Shown here: positions 1-6,068 of the stretch, one piece after another
Layout: each line of letters opens with the position of its first letter
How positions within the stretch are numbered: the first letter of the stretch is position 1
Assembly: GCA_964412395.1 (NCBI GenBank)
Contig: CAYPOY010000268.1
Coordinates: 1 to 7,418, forward strand
Length of the DNA stretch: 7,418 nt
Reading direction: 5' to 3'
Source of the DNA: CAYPOY01 sp964412395
GTDB taxonomy: Bacteria > Chloroflexota > Anaerolineae > B4-G1
The notes under the pieces: generated by a model
The model's input: only the letters and a program-made list of their open reading frames with translations
Told to the model about the DNA's origin: nothing
Databases searched by the model: none
Made by a program: the position numbers and the translations under genes

Positions 1-134
1 TTACCAGAGTATGCAGTTTTTGTTAAGGTGCGCTACGGGTATCCGGACAGTATTGGGGGCAGACACCAGCAGGACAACGCACAGAGACAAAGACATAGAT
101 GGTGAAACGAGCTGGTTTGTCATTTGTTCATTTG
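1..134. other. Non-coding stretch downstream of the operon
   Basis: No gene is supported here. On the minus strand it follows the stop codon of the TctA-like gene. I looked for an intrinsic terminator and found none: the only inverted repeat of note (ACCAGC at 65-70 with GCTGGT at 111-116) has a loop of 40 bases and no T-run. The stretch has short degenerate repeats: an AATGACA-type repeat at 116-139 (listed separately) and a rough six-base period at about 83-100 (agagac, aaagac, atagat). The next gene on this side lies outside the window. Confidence 0.6.
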
Positions 135-139
135 TCATT
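116..139. repeat. Short tandem repeat of AATGACA type over the TctA stop codon
   Basis: Read on the minus strand, the units are AATGACA, AATGAACA and AATGACA: two identical 7-mers around an 8-base variant. The first unit contains the TGA stop codon of the TctA-like gene (135-137). Short 7-base tandem repeats of this sort occur in intergenic DNA of cyanobacteria and some other bacteria; membership of a named family is not shown. Confidence 0.55.
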
Positions 140-1466
140 GGATCAGTCCCAGCCATCCCGCTATCACGCCACCCACCCCCCCCATATTCAGCGCAATCGG
201 CAGCAGCAGGACGCCCATGCAGTTCGTCCGGCGGGAGCCCCAGAGGACGGGGATGAGCCCGATGCCAGTGGCAACGGTGCAGATGAGCAGGCCGCCCCAG
301 CCGGTCGTGCCGGCGACGATGGCGATCAGCACGGTCAGCGTGCCCAGGCTGACCCAGCGATAGTGCACCTTGCCGACCAGTTTGATTGCCAGACGGGCCG
401 TCAGCAGAAGCAGGAAGAACGAGATGACGCTGGTGAGGACCACCGCCGCCACCGCCAGGTAGTAGGTCTGCGGCGTGTAGGATGACCAAAGACTGCTCAG
501 CATCCACGCCATCCCGCCCCGGGTCAGGTGCAGCCCCGGCACGAAGAAGAACAGGAAAGACCCCACGTAGTACACGACCTTGGAAGCCCCCTGCGAGATG
601 ATAAACAGCCGGTCGTCCCGCTGCGCGGTGGCGTGCCCGGCGATGAAGCCGCCGATGCCGCCGGTCACGACCGGGAAGAAGGCGGCGAAGAGCCCCCCCA
701 ACGCGCCCGCGAACGTCCCGCGCAGAAACAGCCACAGCGTGGCGTCTGTTGTATCGGTGATGTGCTGCTCCGGCAACTCGACCCGCGAGAGGATGTTCTG
801 CAAGATCCAGGGCACGGCAAAGAGGCCGATGAAGGCCGGGAGCAGGTTCTGGTAGGCAACCGTCACCGGCACCAGGCTGCGGTAGAGCAGGATGAACCCC
901 AAAAGGCCCGAGAGCAGGAAAGTGATTAGCCCGGCCGTCAAGCTCTTCCAGCCGTCCCACCAGCGGCGCCAGCCCGCCGGGGCGCGGTCGGAGCCTTTGG
1001 GCCACTCGGACATGAGCATGTAGGCGATGATAGTCCACAGGATCCAATGCAGGTGGGGCTGGAGGATAGCCCGCAGCGCCGGGAAGAGGGACGAGGCGAC
1101 GGGCGTCAAGAGTGCCAGCACCGCGATGCCGCCCAGCCCTCCAATGCCGGTCAGCACCGCCGCCTCGTACCCGCGCCGCTGGAGGAGGTACTTCTGCCCA
1201 GGTAGCACTATGAAGACAGTGGAATCATCGGGGGCCGACAGGAAGATGCTGGGGATGGTGTTCAGGATCGAGTAACTGGTGATCATCCCCAGGAAGAAAA
1301 ACGCCAGATGTTCCGGCGGCACGAACTCACCAAGCCGAGATGTAGCCAGAATGATAAGGCCGGCAATGTTGTAGACGTGCAGTGCTGGCACCAGCGCCAG
1401 TACCGAGGCCAGCAGCGCCCCGACTGCTGCCACCAGCAGCATTATCACCATTTCGCTTGCGGCCAT
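135..1466 (-). CDS. TctA-family (archaeal DUF112/COG1784-like) integral membrane transporter protein
   Basis: 443-residue, very hydrophobic protein with about ten membrane segments. It resembles the large permease subunit of tripartite tricarboxylate transporters, most closely the shorter archaeal-type branch. The N-terminal motif VPALHVYNIAG (26-36) matches the family's G-x-x-PG-hh-N signature with Ala in place of the usual Gly. A conserved loop follows at about 66-115 (NTIPSIFLSAPD, later LPGQKYLLQRRGYEA). A second Gly-rich repeat at 250-278 (GTFAGALGGLFAAFFP, then GGIGGFIAGHA) suggests the usual internal duplication. The C-terminus is Gly-rich (NMGGVGGVIAG). Typical TctA proteins have about 500 residues, so this is the short form. 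The start follows AGGAGG with only 3 bases between; Met6 is an alternative. It begins 10 bases after the lipoprotein stop, so translation is probably coupled. No TctB or TctC gene is visible. The substrate is unknown. Family assignment fairly sure, function not. Confidence 0.8.
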   Translation of the reverse strand: MAASEMVIMLLVAAVGALLASVLALVPALHVYNIAGLIILATSRLGEFVPPEHLAFFFLGMITSYSILNTIPSIFLSAPDDSTVFIVLPGQKYLLQRRGYEAAVLTGIGGLGGIAVLALLTPVASSLFPALRAILQPHLHWILWTIIAYMLMSEWPKGSDRAPAGWRRWWDGWKSLTAGLITFLLSGLLGFILLYRSLVPVTVAYQNLLPAFIGLFAVPWILQNILSRVELPEQHITDTTDATLWLFLRGTFAGALGGLFAAFFPVVTGGIGGFIAGHATAQRDDRLFIISQGASKVVYYVGSFLFFFVPGLHLTRGGMAWMLSSLWSSYTPQTYYLAVAAVVLTSVISFFLLLLTARLAIKLVGKVHYRWVSLGTLTVLIAIVAGTTGWGGLLICTVATGIGLIPVLWGSRRTNCMGVLLLPIALNMGGVGGVIAGWLGLIQ

Positions 1467-1476
1467 TGCCCTCCTG

Positions 1477-2349
1477 TTAAGGCATCCCCAACACCACCAC
1501 GTCGTTGGGCAGCGTCGGCACTATCTCCAGGTTGCCCTTGTACACTTCCACTGTGCCGGCGACCCGCACGTGGCTGCCCGGCGTGCCCAGCGCGGTGTTG
1601 TCGGCGATACGGTCGAGCACGTTGCGCCAGACAAAGACGAGGGTCTCGCCAGTACCGTCGCTCACGAATACCTTCACCGCGCTGCTCAATCCTTCCACGC
1701 GGACGACCTCCCCCTCGATCATCACCCGCTGCTTCTCATCGTCGCCGGTGAGGGAGCCGATCTCGCGTGGGGTGGCCCAGGCGGCCGCGCCCTCAATGGC
1801 CTTCACGTCCCCGCCATAATCCGGCTGAATCTGCAACTCCCCCTCGTGCTGGCCGATGGCGCCTGTGGCCTGCACCTTCGCGCCCAGGTTGATTTCGGCT
1901 GCGTCCCAGCAGTCGTCGTAGACGTTGTGCCACATCAGGAGTACGATCTGTCCCGTGCCGTCGTCCAGCGTGAACTTGAAGCCGGCCGAGAAACTGGCCG
2001 TGCCGACGACGGCGCCCTCCACCATCACCTCTTCGCCGATGCGGTCGGCGGTGATGGCCCCGATGGGCGTCAGTTCGACCACTGGCGTTGAGGTCTCCGC
2101 CGGAGTAGGAGTGAGCGTCGGCGTGGGCGTTTCGGTCAGTGTGGGTGTACTGGTCGGCTCCGGCGTCGGCGTCGCCGTGGGTGTGTCCGTCGGCGGCGGC
2201 GTGTCCGTCGGCGTGGGTGTAGCCGTGGCAGTCGATGGCGGCAATGGCCTGGCGGTGAGCGTCGCCGTTGGCTGCGGCGTTGCGGTCCCGCAGCCCACTA
2301 GCCCAGTCATCAACACCACAACCGTGCAAAGCAGCAGTCCTTTGTTCAT
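1477..2349 (-). CDS. Lipoprotein with Thr/Pro linker and two OB-fold modules
   Basis: 290-residue predicted surface lipoprotein. The signal peptide MNKGLLLCTVVVLMTGLVGC ends in the lipobox LVGC, with the lipidated Cys at 20. A flexible Thr/Pro-rich linker (about 21-95) follows, then OB-fold modules at about 97-187 and 195-287. Module 1 carries the signature FSAGFKFTLDDGTGQIVLLMW; module 2 is more diverged (VKVFVSDGTGETLVFVW). The start at 2349 is preferred over the ATG at 2391 because it has AAGGAG 7 bases upstream and places the signal peptide at the N-terminus; the longer form would bury it behind 14 residues. OB folds of this secreted type occur in YhcR-like nucleases, but no nuclease domain is present here. 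It lies between the larger OB-fold protein and the TctA-like permease, and I infer that it acts outside the membrane with one or both. The ligand may be a nucleic acid, oligosaccharide or protein. Confidence 0.8.
   Translation of the reverse strand: MNKGLLLCTVVVLMTGLVGCGTATPQPTATLTARPLPPSTATATPTPTDTPPPTDTPTATPTPEPTSTPTLTETPTPTLTPTPAETSTPVVELTPIGAITADRIGEEVMVEGAVVGTASFSAGFKFTLDDGTGQIVLLMWHNVYDDCWDAAEINLGAKVQATGAIGQHEGELQIQPDYGGDVKAIEGAAAWATPREIGSLTGDDEKQRVMIEGEVVRVEGLSSAVKVFVSDGTGETLVFVWRNVLDRIADNTALGTPGSHVRVAGTVEVYKGNLEIVPTLPNDVVVLGMP
2065..2289 (-). repeat. Thr/Pro linker-coding low-complexity repeat
   Basis: The DNA for residues 21-95 of the lipoprotein is a degenerate hexamer repeat coding Thr-Pro pairs. 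It includes an exact 13-base direct repeat (GTGTCCGTCGGCG on the plus strand at 2183-2195 and 2201-2213) with an 18-base period that keeps the reading frame. Such linkers hold a domain away from the membrane and often vary in length between strains. Confidence 0.75.
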
Positions 2350-2367
2350 CAGCGCTCTCCTTCCGTC

Positions 2368-2379
2368 ATTTGCGCAAAT
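2368..2379. promoter_or_regulatory. Perfect 12-base palindrome in the intergenic gap
   Basis: ATTTGCGCAAAT is a perfect palindrome in the 51-base gap between the large OB-fold gene and the lipoprotein gene, ending 18 bases before the lipoprotein start codon. I see no convincing -10/-35 pair in the gap. It could be an operator, or a short mRNA structure near the ribosome binding site. Function unproven. Confidence 0.4.
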
Positions 2380-2400
2380 CATCGTTGACACATTCGCAAT

Positions 2401-4122
2401 TCACTCCACCACCCTCACCCCATCCGCCTCCGGGATAATCTCCAGGTCGCCCCGGTACTCGTCAATCCGACCCGCCGCCTCGACCCGCGCACCGGCCACC
2501 AATCGGTCGGCGTCATGGATAGCGTCGTAGACGTTCTGCCACAGAAGCAGGATGATGGTGCCAGTGCCATCGTCCAACGGGAACTTGACCCCCTTCGAGA
2601 AGGTCTGCGGCTCGCCGAGTGTGCCCGCCAGCAGGAGGGTCGCGCCCACATCGGCAGAAGTGACGTCGCCGATGGCCCGCGCCTCACCCCCATCCTCAAC
2701 CTTAACCTCATCCTCAGTCGGAACCGCGCCTACGCCGGTCACCCGTATCTCGCCCGCATTGCGCGGGATCAGTTCCAGTTCACCCTGGTACTCCTCGACC
2801 TGTCCCGTCACGACGACCTGCGTGCCCGCACCCAGCCCCTCCGGCGCGCTCTCAGCGACATCGCTCCACAGGAGCAGGGTGATCTGCCCCGTGCCGTCGT
2901 CGAGGGTGAATTTGACGCCGGCCGAGAAGGGGTCAGGCGGGCCGAGCGTCCCGCGCAACGTCACCACGCGGCCCGCGTCGCCGGTCGTCAGCGCGGCGAT
3001 GGTCGTCTCGGCGGGCGGGGCGGCGGTGGTCAACACCTGCACGTCCTCGGCCAATTCGGGAATCACTTCCAGTTGGCCCCGGTACTGGGAGACCTCGCCC
3101 TGCACCTGCACCTCCGCGCCCACGTCCAGCGCCGCTGGGTTGGGCAGCCCGTCGTATACCGATTGCCACAGTAGCACGATAGCCGCGCCTGTGCCGTCGT
3201 CCAGCATAACCTTGACGCCGGAGGAGAAGGGGTTTACCTCGGTGACGGTGCCGCGCACGACGGCCAGTTGGCCCGCGTCGGCGGTTGTCAGTTCGCCGAT
3301 TTGTTTCTCGACGGCGATGGGCACTTTCTGGCCGAGCGGCACGATGTCGGCGAGGGAGGCGGGGACGAGTTGCGGCGTGTCGCCGTAGAGCGAGACGGCC
3401 GCCACGACCTCGACGGACTGGCCCGTGGTCAGCGCTTCGCCGTGAGCGCTCAGCCGAACGGTGGAGGAGGCATCGCTGAGCGCAATCAGGTCCTCACTCA
3501 CGACGATGGGGATGGAGCCGGTCTCGTCGCGGATGGTGATGAGCGTCAGCCCCTCGTAAGGTTCGTAGACTTGGCGAACCTGCCCACGCACCCGCACGCG
3601 CAGGTATCGGTCCTCCGGCACGATGGTGCCGATGTCGTGATCCACCGGTTCGGCGCGGGTGGTCTTGAGCTGCTCGGGCACGTTAATGGTGAGCGAGAGG
3701 AAATCCTCGCGCACGCGCAGCGTGCCGGCCACCTCGACCAGGTCACCCAGCGCGGGAATGTGGTCCTGCTCGATGATCTGCCGCGTCTCCGCCCGGTATG
3801 CCGAGACACGTATCTCTCCCGTGTCGTCCTCGATCCAGAAACTGAGAGTTTCGCTTTCGGGGTCGTAGGTGGGGGCGCAGGTGCAGTGGCCCTCAACCCG
3901 CACGTAGGCCATGTTCATCGTCGCGCCAGCCTGCCCGATCATAACGCGCGGCACTTCGGCGTGGGTGGCGGCGAACCAGAGGATGGCAAGGCCCACAGTG
4001 GCGAGCGCTACGGCGACGATTTTGACGCCGCGGATGGAGGTTCGTCCGGTCAGGCGGGCGCCGCAGTAGGGGCAGGTCTCGTAGGGCCCGACGTACCGTC
4101 CACAATTGGGACAGTGGCTCAT
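2401..4122 (-). CDS. Zinc-ribbon, membrane-anchored protein with about five OB-fold modules
   Basis: 573 residues. The N-terminus is a zinc ribbon (CPNC at 4-7 and CPYC at 17-20). One membrane segment follows at about 34-52, with Arg/Lys on its N-terminal side, so the ribbon should be cytoplasmic and the rest outside. Five OB-fold modules follow at about 66-158, 164-262, 273-364, 374-462 and 482-573. Modules 3-5 share the pattern FS-x-GVKF-x-LDDGTG-x-I-x-LLLW; modules 1 and 2 are diverged (IEDDTGEI and IRDETGSI). Module 1 has a CxC pair (80, 82). The start is fixed because the stop codon of the upstream kinase gene is in frame 18 bases before this ATG. The only Shine-Dalgarno-like sequence, GAGGAG, is 18 bases away within the kinase's last codons, so initiation probably depends on coupling. 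Predicted role: a surface ligand-binding protein working with the lipoprotein and TctA-like permease. The ligand is unknown, and nucleic acid binding is only one option for OB folds. Confidence 0.8.
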   Translation of the reverse strand: MSHCPNCGRYVGPYETCPYCGARLTGRTSIRGVKIVAVALATVGLAILWFAATHAEVPRVMIGQAGATMNMAYVRVEGHCTCAPTYDPESETLSFWIEDDTGEIRVSAYRAETRQIIEQDHIPALGDLVEVAGTLRVREDFLSLTINVPEQLKTTRAEPVDHDIGTIVPEDRYLRVRVRGQVRQVYEPYEGLTLITIRDETGSIPIVVSEDLIALSDASSTVRLSAHGEALTTGQSVEVVAAVSLYGDTPQLVPASLADIVPLGQKVPIAVEKQIGELTTADAGQLAVVRGTVTEVNPFSSGVKVMLDDGTGAAIVLLWQSVYDGLPNPAALDVGAEVQVQGEVSQYRGQLEVIPELAEDVQVLTTAAPPAETTIAALTTGDAGRVVTLRGTLGPPDPFSAGVKFTLDDGTGQITLLLWSDVAESAPEGLGAGTQVVVTGQVEEYQGELELIPRNAGEIRVTGVGAVPTEDEVKVEDGGEARAIGDVTSADVGATLLLAGTLGEPQTFSKGVKFPLDDGTGTIILLLWQNVYDAIHDADRLVAGARVEAAGRIDEYRGDLEIIPEADGVRVVE

Positions 4123-4137
4123 CGCAGTAACTGCTAA

Positions 4138-5721
4138 TCACTCCTCTACAGCGACCGGCACGGTGAACGAGAAAGTCGTCCCCCTCCCAGGCCAGCTCTC
4201 CACCTCGATCTTCCCGCCCTGGAGCTCCACCAGGCTCTTGACGATGCACAGCCCCAGGCCTGTCCCAGGCATCTCCCGCACCGCCAGGTCCTCGGAGCGG
4301 AAGAACTTGGTGAATAGCCTCGCCTGGTCCTCCGGGGAGATGCCAATGCCGGAGTCAGACACGGCGCAGCGTACATATCCATTCTGCAAGCAAGCCCGCA
4401 CGCAGATATGCCCTCCCTCGGGAGTGTATTTATAGGCGTTGCTAAGCAGGTTGATCAGAACCTGCGTCAGCCGCGCCGGGTCGGCGTGAACTGGCGGTAG
4501 ATTCTCCGGCACCTCCACCGTCAACTGCTGCGACCGGGTGTTGATCTGCGCCCGGGTGGCCTGCAGGGCGTTCTCCAGTGGTTCCGCCAGCCGTACCAGC
4601 TTCATTTCCAGGCGTAACTGGCCTGTCTCAATGCGAGAGATATCCTGCAGGTCGGAGACCAGAACCTGCATCCGCCCCACATTGCTGAGGATGGTGCCGA
4701 TGAATTCCTTCTGCTGCGGCGTCAACGAGCCGATGCTGCCCTTCGCCAGCAGGTCGGCGTAGCCACGGACGGATGTCATCGGCGTGCGCAGCTCGTGAGC
4801 GACGAAGGAGACAAACTCGGACTTGGCCCGGTCAGCCTGGCGCACCTCCTCATAAAGGCACGCATTCTCGATGGCGATGGCAGCGTAGTCGGCCAGGGCC
4901 AGCAGCAACTGCCGGTCGTGCCTGGAAAAGGGTTGGGCACTCACACGGTTACCCACACCCAGCACCCCGATTACCCTGTCGCCCACCTTGAGAGGTGCAG
5001 AGAGTATGGCCCCGGTGGCAGTGACATTTCCCCTGCGGGCTGCCTCGGCTGCCAGTTCCTCGGTGCTGCGGCGTGCCGATTGGTGTACCTCCCCAGGAAC
5101 CTGTTGACGGTGGAGTTCCGTCTGCAACTGGCCGCTTTCCTCGTCCACCAGCATCAGCGTTGCCTCCTCCGCGTCGATGACGTAAAAAGCAGCATCCAGA
5201 ATCCGCTCCAGTAGCTGGTCTCGAGAGAGCAGGGAGGTGACCGACTTCCCCACGCGGTACAAGGTGTCCAGTTCCCGCACCCTGCGGCGCAACTGCTGGT
5301 TGGCTGCGACCAAGCGTTGGGTGAGGGCTTCCTTTTCCCGCCGCAAACGGACCTCGGTAAGGGCCCGCTCAATGGCAGCGTGCATCTCCTCGGCGGTGAA
5401 GGGCTTGATCAGGTAGTCCTTCACCCCCTTGCGGAAAAGCTCCACGGCGATGGCCTCGGAGCCGTGGGAGGTTACCAGGATGATGGGAATGTCGGCTTGC
5501 TGCACGCGGAGGGCATCCACGACCTGAAAGCCATTGAGGCGGGGCATCTCCAGGTCGAGCAGGATCAGGTCTGGGGAATCGGCCAAGGCCATCTCCAGCC
5601 CCTCGTCGCCGTTAGATGCCTCCAGTGTGACGAATCCCTCCTGGTTCGCGAGGACCTGGACGACGAACTCCCGCATGGGCCGACTGTCGTCAATTACCAG
5701 GATGCGCACGTCCGATTTCAT
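4138..5721 (-). CDS. Receiver-GAF-histidine kinase, soluble hybrid sensor kinase
   Basis: 527 residues with no membrane segment, so cytoplasmic. A receiver domain at about 5-122 has acidic D11/D12, phospho-acceptor D56 in LILLDLEMP, T84 and K106 in LIKPF, all intact. A coiled-coil linker (about 123-160) leads to a GAF domain (about 160-290). The dimerisation domain has H309 in FVAHELRTP. The ATP-binding domain has an N-box (N424, N428), a G1 box DSGIGI (456-461), an F-box around LFTKFFR (469-475) and a G2 box GTGLGL (486-491). Kinase and receiver both look catalytically complete. The start has GGGAG six bases upstream. It is the first gene of the operon, 15 bases from the next. A receiver at the N-terminus suggests input by phosphotransfer from another kinase or phosphorelay protein, with the GAF domain sensing a small ligand or redox state. 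No DNA-binding response regulator is in the window, so its output partner is elsewhere. The signal is unknown. Confidence 0.92.
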   Translation of the reverse strand: MKSDVRILVIDDSRPMREFVVQVLANQEGFVTLEASNGDEGLEMALADSPDLILLDLEMPRLNGFQVVDALRVQQADIPIILVTSHGSEAIAVELFRKGVKDYLIKPFTAEEMHAAIERALTEVRLRREKEALTQRLVAANQQLRRRVRELDTLYRVGKSVTSLLSRDQLLERILDAAFYVIDAEEATLMLVDEESGQLQTELHRQQVPGEVHQSARRSTEELAAEAARRGNVTATGAILSAPLKVGDRVIGVLGVGNRVSAQPFSRHDRQLLLALADYAAIAIENACLYEEVRQADRAKSEFVSFVAHELRTPMTSVRGYADLLAKGSIGSLTPQQKEFIGTILSNVGRMQVLVSDLQDISRIETGQLRLEMKLVRLAEPLENALQATRAQINTRSQQLTVEVPENLPPVHADPARLTQVLINLLSNAYKYTPEGGHICVRACLQNGYVRCAVSDSGIGISPEDQARLFTKFFRSEDLAVREMPGTGLGLCIVKSLVELQGGKIEVESWPGRGTTFSFTVPVAVEE

Positions 5722-5741
5722 CTTGCTCTCCCAGGGAACAC

Positions 5742-5785
5742 AAAAAGGCCGACGCAGCGGTGGATGGCACTTCCCGCGTTCAGCC
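5742..5785 (-). terminator. Terminator-like hairpin in the operon leader (possible attenuator)
   Basis: In the minus-strand leader, between the predicted transcription start (about 5801) and the kinase ATG, GGCTGAACGC (5785-5776) can pair with GCGTCGGCC (5755-5747). This gives nine pairs including one G-U, with one bulged A and a loop of 20 bases. TTTTT (5746-5742) follows directly. The arrangement is that of an intrinsic terminator or attenuator. Against it: the loop is large and the U-run short, and only about 16 bases of leader lie upstream for a competing structure. Confidence 0.4.
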
Positions 5786-5791
5786 GCACCC

Positions 5792-5840
5792 GTTCATTAA
5801 CGTCTTTATTATACCATGATTCGCCGCTTCTGTTCATTAA
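5792..5840. promoter_or_regulatory. Pair of 9-base direct repeats around the promoter (candidate operator)
   Basis: GTTCATTAA occurs exactly twice, at 5792-5800 and 5832-5840, 40 bases apart (about four helical turns). On the minus strand (TTAATGAAC) one copy overlaps the -35 element and the other sits at the predicted transcription start. This is a typical position for repressor sites that could bind on the same DNA face. No regulator for it is identified in the window. Confidence 0.45.
5808..5836 (-). promoter_or_regulatory. Sigma70-type promoter of the kinase/OB-fold/TctA operon
   Basis: On the minus strand: -35 TGAACA (5836-5831; four of six match TTGACA), a 17-base spacer, and a perfect -10 TATAAT (5813-5808). 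The predicted transcription start is near 5801, giving a leader of about 80 bases before the kinase ATG at 5721. All four minus-strand genes can be read from it; I saw no other convincing promoter in the operon. Confidence 0.65.
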
Positions 5841-5845
5841 GGGGA

Positions 5846-5863
5846 CGTTACGGTTGGGTAACG
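5846..5863. promoter_or_regulatory. Inverted repeat CGTTAC-N6-GTAACG upstream of the promoter
   Basis: A perfect 6-base inverted repeat with a 6-base spacer, centred about 54 bases upstream of the predicted start of the minus-strand operon. The position suits a dimeric activator. It is not followed by a T-run on either strand, so it is not a terminator. It may instead serve the divergent plus-strand promoter, which lies about 120 bases away. Confidence 0.4.
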
Positions 5864-5984
5864 GAGCAGTGCAGGGGCTGGTTATCGCGGTGGTCATCAT
5901 GCTCGATCGGCTGCGCAAGCAGGAAAAGCCTGAAGGATTCTCGTGCATAACGCAAATCTTGTAGGGTAATTCTATAAACTGCCC

Positions 5985-6013
5985 TTGAAATCGGCTCACT
6001 TTTGTGCTATCAT
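5985..6013 (+). promoter_or_regulatory. Sigma70-type promoter of the small Cys-rich gene
   Basis: -35 TTGAAA (5985-5990) and -10 TATCAT (6008-6013), each five of six to consensus, with an ideal 17-base spacer. The predicted start is near 6020, giving a leader of about 49 bases. AAAAGGA at 6050-6056 is the likely ribosome binding site, 12 bases before the ATG, which is somewhat far. Confidence 0.65.
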
Positions 6014-6068
6014 GAGATGCACCAATTACCAGGTCCCAATCGAAACTTGAAAAGGACTACGTGGAACA

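Larger units (their letters stand above)
5722..6068. other. Divergent intergenic region between kinase operon and small Cys-rich gene
   Basis: 347 bases without a supported gene. It holds, in order, the kinase leader with its hairpin, the minus-strand promoter with flanking direct repeats, an inverted repeat, about 120 bases (5864-5984) where I see nothing definite, the plus-strand promoter (5985-6013) and a leader of about 50 bases before the ATG at 6069. Short reading frames crossing the region lack ribosome binding sites and overlap the promoter elements. Confidence 0.65.

Noticed and set aside
65..116. Inverted repeat ACCAGC/GCTGGT as operon terminator
   Set aside because: The loop is 40 bases and no T-run follows, so it does not fit an intrinsic terminator.
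1..1047. 348-residue minus-strand reading frame overlapping the TctA-like gene
   Set aside because: It lies in another frame of a clear membrane-protein gene, is His/Arg/Gly/Ala-rich with no membrane or domain pattern, and has no ribosome binding site. It is a shadow of high GC content.
2350..2391. Upstream ATG at 2391 as the lipoprotein start
   Set aside because: It would put 14 polar residues before the signal peptide, and the downstream ATG at 2349 has a good ribosome binding site and a proper lipoprotein signal.
1925..2530. Plus-strand frame with repeated Val-Gly-Val-Ser
   Set aside because: It is the complement of the Thr/Pro linker repeat of the lipoprotein, not an elastin-like protein gene.
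1477..4122. Similar DNA blocks recurring about every 300 bases, considered as a CRISPR or mobile repeat
   Set aside because: The blocks are diverged, stay in frame and code the same OB-fold motif each time, so they are protein-domain repeats.
3268..4137. 289-residue plus-strand reading frame opposite the large OB-fold gene
   Set aside because: It is antisense to a gene with clear domain repeats; its composition (Gly, Asp, His, Val) and lack of domains mark it as a shadow.
5317..5964. 215-residue plus-strand frame running from inside the kinase gene into the intergenic region
   Set aside because: It is antisense to the kinase over most of its length and crosses the promoter elements; no domain or ribosome binding site.
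5718..5999. 93-residue minus-strand frame upstream of the kinase
   Set aside because: It starts upstream of the predicted transcription start, covers the promoter and leader hairpin, lacks a ribosome binding site and has no recognisable domain.
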